A program made the position numbers and the translations under genes. This document shows positions 6,030-6,092 of a stretch of 6,092 nt of DNA, one piece after another (the stretch's first letter is position 1; every line of letters begins with the position of its first letter). The stretch is from CAZKCK01 sp964552325. GTDB taxonomy: Bacteria; Bacteroidota; Bacteroidia; Bacteroidales; TTA-H9. The notes beneath the pieces were generated by a model. The model made no database searches. It had not been told where the DNA came from and saw nothing but the letters and a program-made list of their open reading frames with translations. The DNA lies in assembly GCA_964552325.1 (NCBI GenBank), contig CAZKHA010000200.1, forward strand, positions 1 through 6,092, written 5' to 3'.

Positions 6030-6050
6030 TAAAATTATAATACAATTTTA
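6030..6050. repeat. AT-only inverted repeat
   Basis: TAAAATT at 6030-6036 and AATTTTA at 6044-6050 are perfect reverse complements around a 7-nt loop. The stem has no G:C pair, so a stable hairpin is unlikely. It may be a protein-binding site, part of a promoter for a gene beyond the window, or chance in AT-rich DNA. Confidence 0.3.
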
Positions 6051-6092
6051 AAAGATAGGATTTTCGGAATAGTCTTAAAGTTCGGAAGTTTT

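Larger units (their letters stand above)
5716..6092. other. Non-coding region upstream of the cas4 operon
   Basis: These 377 nt carry no convincing gene on either strand. The longest short frames are about 30-45 codons and have no family resemblance I can trust. The region holds, in order, an inverted repeat over the likely operon promoter (5741-5769), a bulged hairpin (5798-5825), a CACCA array (5944-5986), an AT-only inverted repeat (6030-6050), and TTCGGAA twice (6063-6069 and 6081-6087). No CRISPR-like repeat-spacer pattern is present up to the window edge. Confidence 0.6.

Overview
The window looks like chromosomal DNA from a member of the Bacteroidota. None of the five genes has a convincing Shine-Dalgarno sequence. 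A good match to the Bacteroidota promoter element TAnnTTTG sits in front of the first gene. The gaps between genes are AT-rich and carry short, imperfect arrays of 7-8 nt units. I cannot name a genus from the sequence alone.

Layout: (1) Positions 1-241 are non-coding and hold three short-period arrays followed by a candidate promoter. (2) Positions 242-2423, plus strand, hold a two-gene ABC exporter: an ATPase of the NatA/YhaQ type and an ABC-2 type permease of the NatB/YhaP type. (3) Positions 2424-2648 are a convergent gap with a small palindrome and two more short-period arrays, and no strong terminator. (4) Positions 5715-2649, minus strand, hold a tight three-gene operon with gaps of 4 and 3 nt: a 665-aa protein with a four-cysteine cluster and a helical C-terminal half, an intact Cas4 nuclease, and a 181-aa protein of unknown function. 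(5) Positions 5716-6092 are non-coding and hold an inverted repeat over the likely operon promoter, a bulged hairpin, a CACCA array and an AT-only inverted repeat.

The exporter pair should form one membrane complex that uses ATP hydrolysis to move an unidentified substrate. The minus-strand operon is the most interesting part. A complete Cas4, with its RecB-type nuclease residues and all four iron-sulphur cysteines, sits between two uncharacterised genes. No cas1, cas2, effector gene or CRISPR array is visible in this window. The spacing implies co-expression and perhaps a shared process, possibly a DNA-related function outside CRISPR adaptation. That is inference: a CRISPR locus could lie just beyond 6092.
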